Of a DNA stretch of 64,000 nt, positions 54,516-64,000 are shown piece by piece. The DNA lies in assembly GCA_022376925.1 (NCBI GenBank), contig JAIOJX010000032.1:295110897-295174896 (forward strand), in the 5' to 3' direction. How positions within the stretch are numbered: position 1 is the stretch's first letter; the number at the start of each line of letters is the position of its first letter. Under the pieces are notes generated by a model, which saw only the letters and a list, made by a program, of their open reading frames with translations, was not told the DNA's origin and made no database searches. This stretch comes from Tragulus kanchil. Taxonomy: Eukaryota; Chordata; Mammalia; Artiodactyla; Tragulidae. The translations under genes were made by a program, and so were the position numbers.

Positions 54516-55040
54516 TCGTTAACTGCTCTGTCCCATCCTGGGGCAGCAGCTGTTCACATAGGCCTGGATTGTAGGGTAAAGGGCTGGCAAGGAAGCAGAG
54601 ATCAACTGATGAGGGAGGAGGTGGCCAAAGCACTCAGGCTTTCAGCACTCTGCTGAAACTTAAAGACAGGCTCACAGTAGCCTTTAGGTTAATGTTTTTT
54701 AATGCTCAAGTGCATGTAGAAATGACTGCTAGTGATTGTATCTTTGTATGTGGTTACATTAAAAGAACATTATATTCAGATCCAGATTTACACAAGCCAC
54801 ATTTTCAGTGCTGATTCACTGCCTCTGCAGATTCCCACAGGATCCCTAAGCTTCAGAAAGAGCTAACCCCTGTCATTAGCTACAGGATGCAAAAGCTTGA
54901 GAGATAACTCAATAGTGACTGAGCCAGGGTAAGCCCCAGTTAGGGGGAAGGGCCATGATAGCCCCCACTCTCATCCCTTCACACACAGGATCTCTACATT
55001 CACAGCATGGTGGGAGGAGACTCCACACAGCTAGTGAAGG
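54516..55040. other. Non-coding stretch, nothing recognised
   Basis: No gene or named repeat recognised. Confidence 0.4.
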
Positions 55041-55044
55041 GAGC

Positions 55045-55170
55045 CTGGCTGCTTCCTGATCAGAGAACTAGATCCCACATGCCGCAACTAAGTGTTTGTA
55101 TGCTGCAACTAAAGATCGAAGATCCCGCGTGCTACAACTAAAACCGGATGCAGCCAAGTCAATAAATATT
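55045..55170 (+). mobile_element. Old CHR-type SINE, 3' part
   Basis: 'gatcagagaactagatccca', 'catgccgcaactaagtgtt', 'aaaccggatgcagccaagt'. Followed by a (TG)n tract at 55176-55199. Confidence 0.7.
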
Positions 55171-55175
55171 TTAAG

Positions 55176-55199
55176 TGTGTGTGTGTGTGTGTGTGTGTG
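55176..55199. repeat. (TG)n microsatellite
   Basis: Twelve TG units between two SINEs. Confidence 0.9.
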
Positions 55200-55420
55200 A
55201 GGGCATGCTAAGTCACTTCACCTGTGTCCAACTCTTCTCGACCCCATGGACTGTAACCCACCAGGCTCTTCTGTCCATTGGATTTACTAGGCAAGAATAC
55301 TGGAGTGGATTGCCATGCCTTCCTTCAGGTGATCTTTCAGAGCCAAGGATCAAACCCACATCTCTTATTTCTCCTGCATTGGCAGGCAGGTTCTTTACCA
55401 CTATTGCCATCTGGGAAGCC
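55200..55420 (-). mobile_element. Bov-tA SINE
   Basis: 'aagtcacttcacctgtgtcc', 'ccatggactgtaacccacc', 'aagaatactggagtggattg', 'gccatctgggaagccc'. Confidence 0.9.
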
Positions 55421-55764
55421 CATTTATATATAATAAAGAATTAAAACAAAACAAACAACAACAACAAAAACCATGGGTCTCTCCTTTCTAAGAACTAAAA
55501 AGCAAACAGCAAGGCCCCTTTCTCCTTTTAGCCAAAGCACAATGGTCAAACAGGAAATTGGTCTCCACAGTACCCCACCACTCGTACACACATACTGACC
55601 GGGAAAGCCAAGCTTCCTTCTCCCAGCTGCCCCTGCAGCTGTCCAGGACTTTTTAAAGAGAGGTCTCTGAAACTCACCCAGGGAGACTTCTGTGAATCTA
55701 GCAATCTCTGTGCACAGAAGGCAGTTTTGATTTGCGGGATACCACATGTTGTACAGAGCTACTT

Positions 55765-56117
55765 TTATTTATTTATTTATGTTTGTTTATTTTTGGCTGT
55801 TCTGGGTTTTCGCTGCTGCTACAGGCTCTTCTCTAGTTGCAGGGACTGGGATCCACTCTCTGGTTGAGGTGAGCAGGCTTCTTGTTGCGGTGACTTCTTT
55901 TGTTGTGGAACTCAGGCTCTAGGGCACACGGGCTTCAGTAGTTGCAGCACATGGGCTCCACAGTTGCGGCTCTGAGGTTCTAGAGCACAGGCTCAACAGT
56001 TGTGGGTCATGGGCCTAGTTGCTCCGTAGCATGTGGGATTTTCCCAGATCAGGGATCAAACCCGTGTCTCCCACATTGGCAGGCGAACTCTCCACTACTG
56101 AGCTACCAGGGAAGCCC
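55765..56117 (-). mobile_element. CHR-type SINE, long
   Basis: (TTTA)n tail, 'ggctgttctgggttttcgct', 'gttgaggtgagcaggcttc', 'cagatcagggatcaaaccc', 'gagctaccagggaagccc'. Duplicate at 56855-57204. Confidence 0.82.
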
Positions 56118-56169
56118 AGAGTTATTTTATTATTATTTGTTAAATAGTTACATTTACTTTATTATTATT

Positions 56170-56312
56170 ATTTTTAAATTATTTATTTATTTGGCTGTGC
56201 CAGGTCTTAGATGTGGCACGTGGGATCTAGCTCCCTGACCAGGGATCAAACCCAGGGTCCCTGCATTGGGAGCATGAAATCTTACCCAGTGGACCACCGG
56301 GGGGAGTCCCAG
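56170..56312 (-). mobile_element. Old CHR-type SINE
   Basis: 'ggctgtgccaggtcttagat', 'ccctgaccagggatcaaacc', 'agtggaccaccggggggag'. Duplicate at 57256-57398. Confidence 0.78.
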
Positions 56313-56337
56313 CAGATACTTTAAAAGTGTGGTCGCT

Positions 56338-56491
56338 AGGGCTTTCCTGGTAGCGCAGTGGTAAAGAGTTCACCTGCCAAGGCAGGAGACGTGGGTTCAA
56401 TCCCTGATCCAGGAAGATCCCACATGCTGCGGAGCAACTAAGCCCATGAGCCACAACTATTGAGCCTGTGCTCTAGCACCTTGGAGCCTCA
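56338..56491 (+). mobile_element. CHR-type SINE, cut at a duplication joint
   Basis: 'gggctttcctggtagcgcag' head and 'gggttcaatccctgatcca'; ends at the joint. The complete form is 57424-57780. Confidence 0.82.
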
Positions 56492-56854
56492 ACTATTGCC
56501 ATCTGGGAAGCCCATTTATATATAATAAAGAATTAAAACAAACAAACAACAACAAAAACCATGGGTCTCTCCTTTCTAAGAACTAAAGCAAACAGCAAGG
56601 CCCCTTTCTCCTTTTAGCCAAAGCACAATGGTCAAACAGGAAATTGGTCTCCACAGTACCCCACCACTCGTACACACATACTGACCGGGAAAGCCAAGCT
56701 TCCTTCTCCCAGCTGCCCCTGCAGCTGTCCAGGACTTTTTAAAGAGAGGTCTCTGAAACTCACCCAGGGAGACTTCTGTGAATCTAGCAATCTCTGTGCA
56801 CAGAAGGCAGTTTTGATTTGCGGGATACCACATGTTGTACAGAGCTACTTTTAT

Positions 56855-57204
56855 TTATTTATTTATGTTTGTTTATTTTTGGCTGTTCTGGGTTTTCGCT
56901 GCTGCTACAGGCTCTTCTCTAGTTGCAGGGACTGGGATCCACTCTCTGGTTGAGGTGAGCAGGCTTCTTGTTGCGGTGACTTCTTTTGTTGTGGAACTCA
57001 GGCTCTAGGGCACACGGGCTTCAGTAGTTGCAGCACATGGGCTCCACAGTTGCGGCTCTGAGGTTCTAGAGCACAGGCTCAACAGTTGTGGGTCATGGGC
57101 CTAGTTGCTCCGTAGCATGTGGGATTTTCCCAGATCAGGGATCAAACCCGTGTCTCCCACATTGGCAGGCGAACTCTCCACTACTGAGCTACCAGGGAAG
57201 CCCA
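56855..57204 (-). mobile_element. CHR-type SINE, long (second copy in duplication S)
   Basis: Matches 55765-56117. Confidence 0.82.
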
Positions 57205-57423
57205 GAGTTATTTTATTATTATTTGTTAAATAGTTACATTTACTTTATTATTATTATTTTTAAATTATTTATTTATTTGGCTGTGCCAGGTCTTAGATGT
57301 GGCACGTGGGATCTAGCTCCCTGACCAGGGATCAAACCCAGGGTCCCTGCATTGGGAGCATGAAATCTTACCCAGTGGACCACCGGGGGGAGTCCCAGCA
57401 GATACTTTAAAAGTGTGGTCGCT

Positions 57424-57780
57424 AGGGCTTTCCTGGTAGCGCAGTGGTAAAGAGTTCACCTGCCAAGGCAGGAGACGTGGGTTCAATCCCTGATCCAGGA
57501 AGATCCCACATGCTGCGGAGCAACTAAGCCCATGAGCCACAACTATTGAGCCTGTGCTCTAGCACCTTGGAGCCTCAACTATTGAGCCCATGTGCCGCAG
57601 CTACTGAAGCCCGTGTACTGTGGAGCCCGAGTTCCACAAAAGAAGTCACCACAAGAAGAAGCCTGCTCACCTCAACTAGAGAGTAGCCCCCACTCCCTGC
57701 ATTAGAGAAGAGCCTGTGGCAGCAGTGAAAACCCAGATTAGCCAAAAATAAATAAATTAAAAAAATTTGAAAAAAAAAAA
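57424..57780 (+). mobile_element. CHR-type SINE, full length
   Basis: Same element as 56338, continuing through 'gagcccatgtgccgcagct', 'aagaagtcaccacaagaag' to an A-rich tail at 57745-57785. Confidence 0.83.
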
Positions 57781-57789
57781 TAAAAAAGG

Positions 57790-58300
57790 CATGGTCTCTA
57801 ATGTACATAGCCACCAGGTGGATGGGCAGAAAGTTCCGTCTCTTTAGCCCCTGAGCTGACCTTAGAGAAGCAGGGTGAATGGGTCCCCTGCTCAGTAACC
57901 CCAGATAGGTCCTTTTGGGAGGTGGCACTGTAGCATAGGTTCCAGTGTGACCTGGGCCCTGGCTTGCCTTGGTATGCTTGGACCACTTCCTTTCCTGTCA
58001 GGGTCACGGCAAGGCCTTCTCCTTCCACCCACCACTTCCTTCATTGGGAAGGTCAAGGAGAAATGGGTGAGATCATGGTTTGTGTGAGTAGGGTTTTCAA
58101 AAATGGAGTCATCTTTGGTTCTGCTGGTAGACACCCTTAATTTGTATAGAAGTGATTAACTGAGGCTCAATAATATAATGACAGGCTTTCCTGAGCATTT
58201 GGATCTCAGCTGAATCTACTTCCTGTAGATAATTATTAGGATCTATTGTCCACTTACCATTTGTCATTCATTGTGCAAATAGCATCTACAACATGCACTA
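57790..58300. other. Non-coding stretch, nothing recognised
   Basis: Unique-looking sequence; no gene recognised. Confidence 0.4.
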
Positions 58301-58304
58301 ACTT

Positions 58305-58440
58305 GTGCAATCTTCGAATGACGAAATGATTTTTATTCCCATTTTATACATCAGAAAACTGAAGATAAAAGAGAGTTAACTGATTGTCCCAAGACCACAC
58401 AGCTAAGGAGTGATTAATCTATGATTCAAAGTCAAGTGGG
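58305..58440 (-). mobile_element. MIR fragment
   Basis: 'attcccattttatacatcag', 'gtcccaagaccacacagcta' are reverse MIR blocks. Confidence 0.7.
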
Positions 58441-58445
58441 TTTGG

Positions 58446-58645
58446 GACTTCCCTGGTGGTCCAGGGGCTAAGACTCTGTGCTCCCAGTGCAGGGGGCCTG
58501 GGCTGGATCTCCGGTCAGGGAACTAAATCCCACATGCCACAACTAAGAGTTCACATGGTCCTGCATGCCGCAACTAAGATATGGTGCAGCCAAATAAAAC
58601 AAACAAACAAACAAAAAAGCCAAAACCAAATAAACAAAAAGTTAA
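58446..58645 (+). mobile_element. CHR-type SINE
   Basis: 'gacttccctggtggtccagg' head, 'gtcagggaactaaatccca', 'atggtgcagccaaataaaa' and a (CAAA)n tail. Confidence 0.78.
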
Positions 58646-59450
58646 GTGAGCCTGACTTATACTTACACTCTGTAAGATGCTTCCTTCAGGCAGGCCAGCA
58701 GGATTTATATAAAGAAAAATATCAGATGTGCCATTGGGATTGATGGGGTCCAGAAGACTTATGTGTTTGGAAAGATTGGCAGTCCAGTGAGCAGAGAAAA
58801 TAGCACATCAGAGACCCACATTTGCAAAAGTTAATTCCTGAGGCTTTACATCTTTATCTACTGTAGGATCACCTGTTTTAAACAGCTGAATTATTTTTAT
58901 AAGAGATGCTGTTTCTACCCCAGCACTGCAGGGAAACCTCACTAAGCCTTTCCAGATCCACCCAGTTTATATTAATTTCTCCAGCTCCTCTTCCTTCCTA
59001 ATGGATTCTTTTCAGCCCAATTATTTCTCCCTGAGCCTACCTTTTCTTCAAAACTGTAAGCTCCAGGGAACGGAAGCCTGGGTGTTAGCCCTCTCCCCAC
59101 ACCTAATCCCATTTCTAATCTATGCTGAACATTATGCTTCCTCTATTACAATGCAAAGCCGGCCCAACTGTGGTCCAGCTTCCCTCGGGAGTCTCCTTTG
59201 ACTTAAGGCTGTGCCTGAAAGAGTCTTTACTTCTCAATAGCATGTATAGGCTATGACTTGTACCTTACTTCCTTTCCTTTTGTAATACTTTTTTTTTTTC
59301 CTGCCACAAATGATACTGAAAACTCTTCAAGGATTAGGGTTGTATCTTCTGAGATTTTTCTTGCTGGTGCCAGGTGGTATAGAATCTAGTGCTTTGATGA
59401 GGAAGGGAAACTGTGCCCCTTGCAGTGGAAGCACAGAGGGGTTTGGGGTG
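58646..59450. other. Non-coding stretch, perhaps with old L2 sequence
   Basis: No gene. 58910-59080 ('aactgtaagctccagggaac') weakly resembles L2. The 66-codon frame at 59001-59201 has no family resemblance. Confidence 0.4.
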
Positions 59451-59454
59451 TTTT

Positions 59455-59632
59455 TTTTTTTAGTTTTTTAAAATTTATTTAATTTTATTTTTCAAAACTT
59501 TTTATTTTGTATTGGAGTATAGCTGATTAACAAACAATGTTGTGATAGTTTCAGGTGCACAGCAAAGGGACTCAGTCATGCACATACGGAAGCACAAAGT
59601 CTTAACCACTGGACCACCAGGAAGTCCCCTAT
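59455..59632 (-). mobile_element. L1 3' end plus old SINE head
   Basis: 'attttgtattggagtatagc' and 'gatagtttcaggtgcacagc' are reverse artiodactyl L1 3' blocks. 59600-59630 ends in 'ggaccaccaggaagtccc', a reverse SINE head. Confidence 0.7.
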
Positions 59633-59774
59633 TTCTTCTGCTTTTTACTTCAACAAATCCACCTTCAGCATTGAAAACTCCCTATTGGCCACCATCCTTC
59701 TGAATCAGAGTGAGGGTAATCCTATTCTCAGAATCATTCTTGATCCATCTGTCTCTGGAAAGGCTGGGCCTCCA

Positions 59775-60015
59775 TTCATTCATTTGACAACTTTTCTTAT
59801 GTGTTTGTTTCATGCAAGAAGTTGGAAGTAAAAAGTTGGAAGTAATAAGTAAGAAAGTTCTTGCCCCTGGGGAAATTCAAAGTCTGAGGAGAGCAACAGA
59901 TCCACAATACACAACTATATAGTACGATAAGAAAGCAGATAGAAGTACAGTGAAGGCTTCCCAGAGAAGGTGATGCATGAACTGAATTTGAAAGGCAAGG
60001 AGGAATAAAAAGCAC
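59775..60015. repeat. Ancient mammalian interspersed repeat
   Basis: 'cattcattcatttgacaact' and 'ttcttgcccctggggaaat' follow the old repeat noted at 25400. The same element may continue at 60315-60640 ('aaatcactctggctgttgtg'), split by the SINE between. Family not named with confidence. Confidence 0.45.
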
Positions 60016-60021
60016 TGGGGT

Positions 60022-60310
60022 GGGCTTCCCTGGTGGTCTAATGGTTAAAGAATCTGCCTGCCTAATGCAGGGGACACGGGTTCAATCCCTGGTCTGGGGA
60101 GATCCCACATGTCCCCAGAGCAATTAAATCCGTGTACCACAACCATGGAATCCCAGCTCTAGAGCCTGAGCTCCACTAGAGAAGTCACCGTGATAAGAAC
60201 TCCTCCCACAGCAACTAGAGAGTAACCGGAACTCATCACAACTAGAGAAAACCTATGCAGAGTGACAAAGACCAAGCACAGCCAAACATAAAATAAATAA
60301 TCAATCTTTT
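60022..60310 (+). mobile_element. CHR-type SINE
   Basis: 'gggcttccctggtggtctaa' head, 'gggttcaatccctggtctg', 'gagcaattaaatccgtgta', A-rich tail. It sits inside the old repeat. Confidence 0.82.
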
Positions 60311-60638
60311 AAAAAACGTGCTAGGAAGAGATGGAGGCCTCTTCAGGTAGAGGAAGAAACTCACACAAAAGTGAGAGTATGCTCTGTTCAGGGAACTACC
60401 TGCTGTCAGATGCAAGGGGAGGGAGACCAGTCAGAGAGATAGGCAGGGGCCGGATTCCAAAATGCCTTTTGTCACCTGCTAAGGAATTTGACCATATCCT
60501 ACAAGTCAGGAGGGCCTATTAGAAGATTTTATGTAAGGAAGTAACATCAAATCAACTGTTTGGATAAATCACTCTGGCTGTTGTGTGGAGGGTAGATTGG
60601 AGTGAGGCAAGGTATGGAATAAGACAGCAGGCTGGGGG

Positions 60639-60984
60639 TTTCCCCTGGTGGTCCAGTGGGTAAGGACACCGTCTTGCAGTGCAAGGGGCGCCGGTTCGAG
60701 CCCTGGCCTGGGAAGATCCCACGTGCCGCGGAGGGGCTGGACCGATGTGTCCAATTACCGAGCTGGAGCTCTGGAGTGCATGCGCCCAGAGCCAGTGCTC
60801 TGCGACAACAGGTGCCACCGCGATGGGAGGCCAGCAGGAGCCAAAGAACAAAGACGGATGAAAATAGAGAAAGACCAATAGAAGTGGCCCGCCCGCTCTC
60901 CTCCCTCCCCAACCTGACCCCCACCCAAAATAAATAAATAAATCTTAAAAAAAAAAAGAAAAAAAGATTAAAAAAAAAAAAAAG
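60639..60984 (+). mobile_element. Young SINE, full length with target-site repeat
   Basis: Complete copy with B-box-like 'ggttcgagccctgg', CT-rich tract, (AAATA)n and two A-runs. Target-site duplication 'agacagcaggctgg' at about 60623-60636 and 60983-60996. Confidence 0.92.
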
Positions 60985-61084
60985 ACAGCAGGCTGGAAGT
61001 CTGATGAGGACTTCACTGCAATAATCAGCGTATGTGATAATAGTGACCCAGCACAGTCAAATAAATAAATTTCGGTGCAAAAAT

Positions 61085-61503
61085 CAGGAATATCAGGATA
61101 CGTCGGTTATCTTAGTCTAGAACCTGGTTTTTTTTTTGCTCTTGGATCATTCACTCTGACAGATGTTAGCTGCCATGTTGTAAGCTGCCATAAAGAAAGA
61201 TCCACATGGCAAGAAACTAGGCAACAGCCAAATAGAAACCGAGGTTTCAGTTCAACAGCCCAGGAATAACCAAGACCTATGAACAACTACATGAGTGAGT
61301 TTGGAGCAGATTCTCCCTCAGTTAAGCTATCAGATGAGACTATGGACAGTCTGATTATAACTTTATGAGAAACCTTGAACCTAAACCACTGGGGGAGGGG
61401 GCGTGGTCCTAAATTTCTGACCCACAGAAACTGAGATAACATTATTTGTTTAAAGTTGCTATGTTTGGATGTAATTTGTTATACAGAGATAGATAACTAA
61501 TTC
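61085..61503 (+). repeat. MLT1-like LTR (ancient endogenous element), non-coding
   Basis: 'gctgccatgttgtaagctgc', 'acatgagtgagtttggagc', 'ttctgacccacagaaactg', and the end 'gatagataactaattc' follow the order of MaLR/MLT1-type LTRs. Old and diverged; no internal coding part. It is repeated at 62190-62607, and its end again at 63628-63695. Confidence 0.6.
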
Positions 61504-61742
61504 ATCAGATCAATGAAAATGAGGAGGAAGGGGCTAGATAGGTTTCCAGGACCTACCATGGTAGGAAGACTTTCTCTAGCAGCTAAGGAATTTGACCATA
61601 TCCTACAAGTCAGGAGGGCCTATTAGAAGATTTTATGTAAGGAAGTAACATCAAATCAACTGTTTGGATAAATCACTCTGGCTGTTGTGTGGAGGGTAGA
61701 TTGGAGTGAGGCAAGGTATGGAATAAGACAGCAGGCTGGGGG

Positions 61743-62088
61743 TTTCCCCTGGTGGTCCAGTGGGTAAGGACACCGTCTTGCAGTGCAAGGGGCGCCGGTT
61801 CGAGCCCTGGCCTGGGAAGATCCCACGTGCCGCGGAGGGGCTGGACCGATGTGTCCAATTACCGAGCTGGAGCTCTGGAGTGCATGCGCCCAGAGCCAGT
61901 GCTCTGCGACAACAGGTGCCACCGCGATGGGAGGCCAGCAGGAGCCAAAGAACAAAGACGGATGAAAATAGAGAAAGACCAATAGAAGTGGCCCGCCCGC
62001 TCTCCTCCCTCCCCAACCTGACCCCCACCCAAAATAAATAAATAAATCTTAAAAAAAAAAAGAAAAAAAGATTAAAAAAAAAAAAAAG
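61743..62088 (+). mobile_element. Young SINE (second copy in duplication T)
   Basis: Matches 60639-60984, flanks included. Confidence 0.92.
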
Positions 62089-62687
62089 ACAGCAGGCTGG
62101 AAGTCTGATGAGGACTTCACTGCAATAATCAGCGTATGTGATAATAGTGACCCAGCACAGTCAAATAAATAAATTTCGGTGCAAAAATCAGGAATATCAG
62201 GATACGTCGGTTATCTTAGTCTAGAACCTGGTTTTTTTTTTGCTCTTGGATCATTCACTCTGACAGATGTTAGCTGCCATGTTGTAAGCTGCCATAAAGA
62301 AAGATCCACATGGCAAGAAACTAGGCAACAGCCAAATAGAAACCGAGGTTTCAGTTCAACAGCCCAGGAATAACCAAGACCTATGAACAACTACATGAGT
62401 GAGTTTGGAGCAGATTCTCCCTCAGTTAAGCTATCAGATGAGACTATGGACAGTCTGATTATAACTTTATGAGAAACCTTGAACCTAAACCACTGGGGGA
62501 GGGGGCGTGGTCCTAAATTTCTGACCCACAGAAACTGAGATAACATTATTTGTTTAAAGTTGCTATGTTTGGATGTAATTTGTTATACAGAGATAGATAA
62601 CTAATTCATCAGATCAATGAAAATGAGGAGGAAGGGGCTAGATAGGTTTCCAGGACCTACCATGGTAGGAAGACTTTCTCTAGCAGC

Positions 62688-63165
62688 CCTAAAAAACTCC
62701 AGATAATGTGTTTGTTCACATTATATGCCACAAACATTACGCAATGTGCAACAGTATCTGTTTTTTTTCAACAATATCTTTTGATAAAGAAATTTTGCCA
62801 AAATCTTATTTAGCTTTCTTCCTGAGCTATTAATCATTAATGCTGTGACTGACTTTAAAAGTTTTTTAGCAAAAATGTGGCCTGACACTGCTTTGGCTAT
62901 AAAAATCATAGCCCTGACAAATAGCTTTATAGCTTTGATCACTTATCTTTAGGGGAAATTTTATCAAAATTATAGTAGATGGCATTGATTTTTGGATTTT
63001 TTCCTCTATAAAAACTATTTTTGATTATCATATTGGCCAGTTTTTAAAAATGGCACTAAAACTTCATCGACTTTGTGACACTGTTTGACCAAGTTTCCTT
63101 AAGCTATGAAATGGTGCACTGGGAGCCAGAGGCAAAATGGCCAGTGTATTTTATTTGTTTTTTTA
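62688..63165. other. Non-coding stretch, nothing recognised
   Basis: AT-rich with T-runs; no gene recognised. Its left part recurs from 63774 to the window end. Confidence 0.4.
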
Positions 63166-63560
63166 AATTTCTTAAAGTACAGTTGATTTACAATGTTGTG
63201 TTAGTTTCAGGTGTACAGCAAAGTGAACCAGTTATACATATACAACACAACTATATCTACTCGTTTTTAGATTCTTTTCCTATATAGGTCACTAGAGTTT
63301 TGAGTGGAGTTCCCTGTGCCATACAGTAGGTCCTTACTAGTTAATTTTATATATAGCAGTGTGTACATGGCAATCCCAATTTCCCAATTTATCCTTTCCT
63401 TGTCTTTTCCATCTGGTAACCATACATTTGTTTTCTACTGCCAGTGTTAAAACCTACTTCTTAGAGGCTCTTTGTATATCTGTTAACACTGTTCTTTTCC
63501 AGCTGGTCATCATAATTCATTGCACTTGTGGATTATCCAGCCCCAGTGCAGTCAGATTCA
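63166..63560 (-). mobile_element. Old L1 3' region
   Basis: 'cagttgatttacaatgttgt', 'tagtttcaggtgtacagcaa', 'gttccctgtgccatacagt', 'tatatagcagtgtgtacatg' are reverse artiodactyl L1 3' blocks. Confidence 0.78.
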
Positions 63561-64000
63561 ACCAGTATATATATTTGTAATGGATTCCTGGGCAATGTTT
63601 CATTTACAACATTTTTGAAAAAATTTGAACATTATTTGTTTAAAGTTGCTATGTTTGGATGTAATTTGTTATACAGAGATAGATAACTAATTCATCAGAT
63701 CAATGAAAATGAGGAGGAAGGGGCTAGATAGGTTTCCAGGACCTACCATGGTAGGAAGACTTTCTCTAGCAGCCCTAAAAAACTCCAGATAATGTGTTTG
63801 TTCACATTATATGCCACAAACATTACGCAATGTGCAACAGTATCTGTTTTTTTTCAACAATATCTTTTGATAAAGAAATTTTGCCAAAATCTTATTTAGC
63901 TTTCTTCCTGAGCTATTAATCATTAATGCTGTGACTGACTTTAAAAGTTTTTTAGCAAAAATGTGGCCTGACACTGCTTTGGCTATAAAAATCATAGCCC

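Larger units (their letters stand above)
55401..57577. repeat. Direct tandem duplication S (unit ~1.09 kb)
   Basis: 55401-56491 is repeated at 56492-57577 (offset 1091). The copies meet at the shared 'aactattg', so there is short sequence identity at the joint. Differences are single-base lengths in A-rich runs ('aacaaaacaaacaac' versus 'aacaaacaaacaac'). Confidence 0.94.
60478..62687. repeat. Direct tandem duplication T (unit 1104 bp)
   Basis: 60478-61581 is repeated at 61582-62687 (offset 1104 throughout, with no internal difference noticed by eye). The joint is at the shared 'agc' of 'ctctagc|agctaagg', so the copies abut directly. Confidence 0.95.
62542..64000. repeat. Direct tandem duplication U (unit ~1.09 kb), running off the window
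   Basis: 62542-62912 reappears at 63628-64000 (offset 1086). The window ends inside the second copy. It overlaps T, so the LTR end is present three times (61438, 62542, 63628). Confidence 0.92.

Overview
The window is vertebrate nuclear DNA from a ruminant artiodactyl. BovB (RTE-type) LINE fragments lie next to many Bov-tA/CHR-type tRNA-derived SINEs, with an artiodactyl L1 and older mammalian MIR, L2 and MaLR-type repeats. The species cannot be fixed. A young ~300-bp tRNA-derived SINE with a CT-rich tail is unusually abundant and may mark a particular ruminant lineage. Genes are nearly absent. There is no bacterial gene, operon or CRISPR array.

Layout. 1-6.2 kb is SINE, L2 and MIR sequence; if the gene below runs leftward, this is probably its first intron. 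6.2-8.1 kb is a strong CpG island, the only promoter-like region. It carries a candidate first coding exon on the minus strand, ending in a perfect CAG|GTAAGC donor and overlapping a YY1-type motif. 8-31 kb is repeat-rich non-coding DNA with an RPL23A processed pseudogene (about 22.85-23.36 kb) and BovB pieces (18.98-19.63 and 27.7-30.95 kb). 31-44 kb is SINE and old L1 sequence. 44.77-49.49 kb is a 5'-truncated L1 with a broken ORF2. 49.5-64 kb is repeats again, including a (TA)n tract, a ~50-bp degenerate tandem repeat and an MLT1-like LTR.

The dominant structure is not a gene. The window is built from 21 direct tandem duplications. Twenty have units of about 1.06-1.19 kb, and one, inside the CpG island, is about 363 bp. 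They cut through SINEs, L1, BovB, a pseudogene and an exon without regard to what is there. Copies differ mostly by small indels in homopolymers and simple repeats, and some chain so that one segment appears three times. About 22 kb of the 64 kb is second-copy sequence. The simplest explanation is unmerged contig overlaps or gap-filling errors in the assembly, not biology; the underlying locus is probably about 42 kb. Feature counts and distances should be read with this in mind. I found no convincing new biological system. The observations most worth checking are the duplication pattern, an inverted copied-in segment inside a SINE, two same-site double SINE insertions, and the CpG-island exon.
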